From Bacillus pseudomycoides DSM 12442 (lineage in GTDB: Bacteria > Bacillota > Bacilli > Bacillales > Bacillaceae_G): a DNA stretch of 12,104 nucleotides. The stretch is from assembly GCF_000161455.1 (NCBI RefSeq), contig NZ_CM000745.1, forward strand, positions 5,359,694 through 5,371,797, given 5' to 3'. The notes beneath the pieces are model-generated. The model did not search any database, was not told the DNA's origin, and worked only from the letters and a program-made list of their open reading frames with translations. This document shows, piece after piece, positions 11,182 to 12,104 of the stretch (positions within the stretch are counted from its first letter, which is position 1; each line of letters opens with the position of its first letter). The position numbers were made by a program, and so were the translations under genes.

Positions 11182-11867
11182 ATGCGATATTTTAAAGGAA
11201 AACAGTTCAAGAAAGATATTATTTTGGTAGCCGCCCTGTACTACTGTCGTTTTTCTTTAAGTTATCGTGATATCTCTGAAATTTTAAAAGAACGTGGAAT
11301 CTCAGTTCACCCAACAACTATCATGCGCTGGGTTCATGAATACGGAAACCTTATCTATCAAATTTGGAAGAAGAAAAATAAAAACGTCCAATTATCTTGG
11401 AAGCTAGATGAAACCTATATAAAAGTCAAAGGAAAATGGTGTTATTTATATCGTGCAATAGATAAAGACAGGCATACATTGATATTCAACTTCGTAAAAA
11501 ACGGAATTATCAGGCTGCTTATACCTTTATGAAAAGATTAGTGAAAACATTTGGCGAACCAACGGCTCTAACAACAGACAAAGCGCCGGCATTACTTTGC
11601 GCATTTAAGAAATTAAGAAAACAAGGTTTTTATTCAAATACAATTCATTGTACAATCAAACATTTGAACATTCTCGTCGAACAGGATCATAGGTATGTCA
11701 AGAGGCGTTTTGCCAAATCCGCAGGATTTCAAAACCTTCGTCATGTTTCACGTACGATAAAAGAAACCGAAACCATTCATGCTCTATATAAAAGAAACCG
11801 AAGTCTTGGCTCAGACTTCGGTTTTTCAACGCATAATGAATTATACAAATTATTAATCACTGCCTAA
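11182..11867 (+). pseudogene. IS6-family DDE transposase, frameshifted
   Basis: Starts at ATG 11182 after AAGGAGAAACACAA. The first frame (116 codons) has MRYFKGKQFKKDIILVAALY, the HTH-like region RFSLSYRDISEILKERGISV and catalytic Asp76 in WKLDETYIKVKGKW. At about 11481 one base is missing relative to the expected TLDIQLRKKRNYQAAYTFMK; the frame then reads out to a stop at 11532. The remaining frame from 11529 carries TTDKAP (second Asp) and ILVEQDHRYVKRR (Glu), plus the usual tail RNRSLGSDFGFSTHNELYKL. Rebuilt length is about 228 residues, normal for IS240-type enzymes. Neither fragment alone has the full triad, so the copy should be inactive unless ribosomes shift. Confidence 0.9.
11796..11827 (+). 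terminator. terminator-like hairpin inside the transposase gene
   Basis: aaaccgaagtc/gacttcggttt (11796-11806/11815-11825) with loop ttggctca and a T5 run. It encodes RNRSLGSDFGF, so sequence and structure are both constrained; it could stop transcripts entering from outside or limit full-length transposase mRNA. Confidence 0.5.
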
Positions 11868-11926
11868 ATGGTTCCCCTATTTAGCAACACCTGTTTATGC
11901 TTTTTGAAACTTTGCAACAGAACCAC

Positions 11927-12031
11927 TTAAACGGTGCTTATATGGCATCTTCAGGATGGGATGCTTGTATAGGTCTAGGTAGCCTTGATGGAACCAAATT
12001 AATGAATCCACTAAGTAATTTCCATAGTTAA
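11927..12031 (+). pseudogene. C-terminal fragment of a sedolisin/kumamolisin-type protease
   Basis: Immediately after the right IS end an open frame reads LNGAYMASSGWDACIGLGSL then DGTKLMNPLSNFHS and TAA. The GWDACxGLGSxDG block is the conserved C-terminal signature of S53 pro-kumamolisins. It lacks a start and everything upstream, including the catalytic Ser-Glu-Asp region, so this is a tail left by IS-linked deletion. The N-terminal part is not on the other side of the IS in this window. Confidence 0.65.
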
Positions 12032-12104
12032 GGCCATATAACATCACGAATTCAGATAAGGTGAGATTGTAACCACATAACCCAAAACGCTATCCCTTTT
12101 GTAT
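12032..12104. other. end of window, no feature seen
   Basis: Seventy-odd bases after the protease fragment stop; no hairpin, promoter or frame that I can support. Confidence 0.4.

Larger units (their letters stand above)
11118..11924 (+). mobile_element. IS6-family (IS240-like) insertion sequence, 807 bp
   Basis: Bounded by GGCTCTGTTGCAAAGTTT (11118-11135) and its inverted partner AAACTTTGCAACAGAACC (11907-11924), 17 of 18 positions matching. Contains a single transposase gene with a frameshift. No 8-bp target duplication: the left flank ends ttaaaatt, the right begins acttaaac. That fits IS6-type replicative transposition or recombination between copies rather than simple insertion, and agrees with the orphan end at 9279-9317. 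Confidence 0.9.

Noticed and set aside
11110..11932. 8-bp target duplication around the IS6 element
   Set aside because: Flanks ttaaaatt and acttaaac are not repeats of each other.
1..12104. CRISPR array, tRNA or rRNA genes
   Set aside because: No regularly spaced repeats, cloverleaf or rRNA-like sequence noticed on either strand.

Overview
The window looks like part of a Bacillus cereus-group prophage (or phage-like plasmid) plus an adjoining, IS-riddled accessory segment. The assignment rests on AT-rich DNA, AGGAGG-type ribosome binding sites, and a leftward cassette of small overlapping genes with antirepressor, replication organiser, DnaC-type loader and sigma-like regulator. No integrase, terminase or structural gene lies inside the window, so 'prophage' is an inference from gene content and order.

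Layout. Positions 1-6060 run leftward: Cro-like regulator, KilAC/Bro-N antirepressor, small proteins, a zinc-knuckle YqaI-like protein, an interrupted small gene, replication organiser, helicase loader, three or four small phage proteins, a region-4-like regulator, a terminator, and the 5' part of a lysozyme gene cut by the window edge. Positions 6062-6154 hold the divergent genetic switch: two sigma-A promoters whose -35/-10 spacers are each occupied by a 17-bp operator, with a third operator in front of the antirepressor. Rightward genes follow: a CI-like repressor, a second unrelated XRE repressor with no ribosome binding site, and a solitary type-I-restriction-R-like nuclease that is a candidate defence gene. 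From about 9280 onwards the DNA is accessory: an orphan inverted IS6-family end, a frameshifted gene, a cytoplasmic-looking trypsin-like protease, a complete but frameshifted IS6/IS240-like element, and a C-terminal scrap of a sedolisin-type protease.

Most notable: (1) positions 3617-4042 form a 426-bp element with no tnpA or tnpB that has the end architecture of IS608 (TTAC target, AAAG and GAAT guides at the feet of Y-shaped hairpins, TCAA right tip) and a right end that reads like a TnpB omega-RNA; removing it restores an uninterrupted small phage gene whose stop abuts the next ATG. (2) Positions 4440-4780 hold three tandem rightward promoter-plus-terminator units, each predicted to make a 55-65 nt RNA, opposite to the phage operon. 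(3) A lone HsdR-N-like nuclease sits in the lysogeny arm. Several small phage genes carry single-base lesions, which suggests a decaying element.
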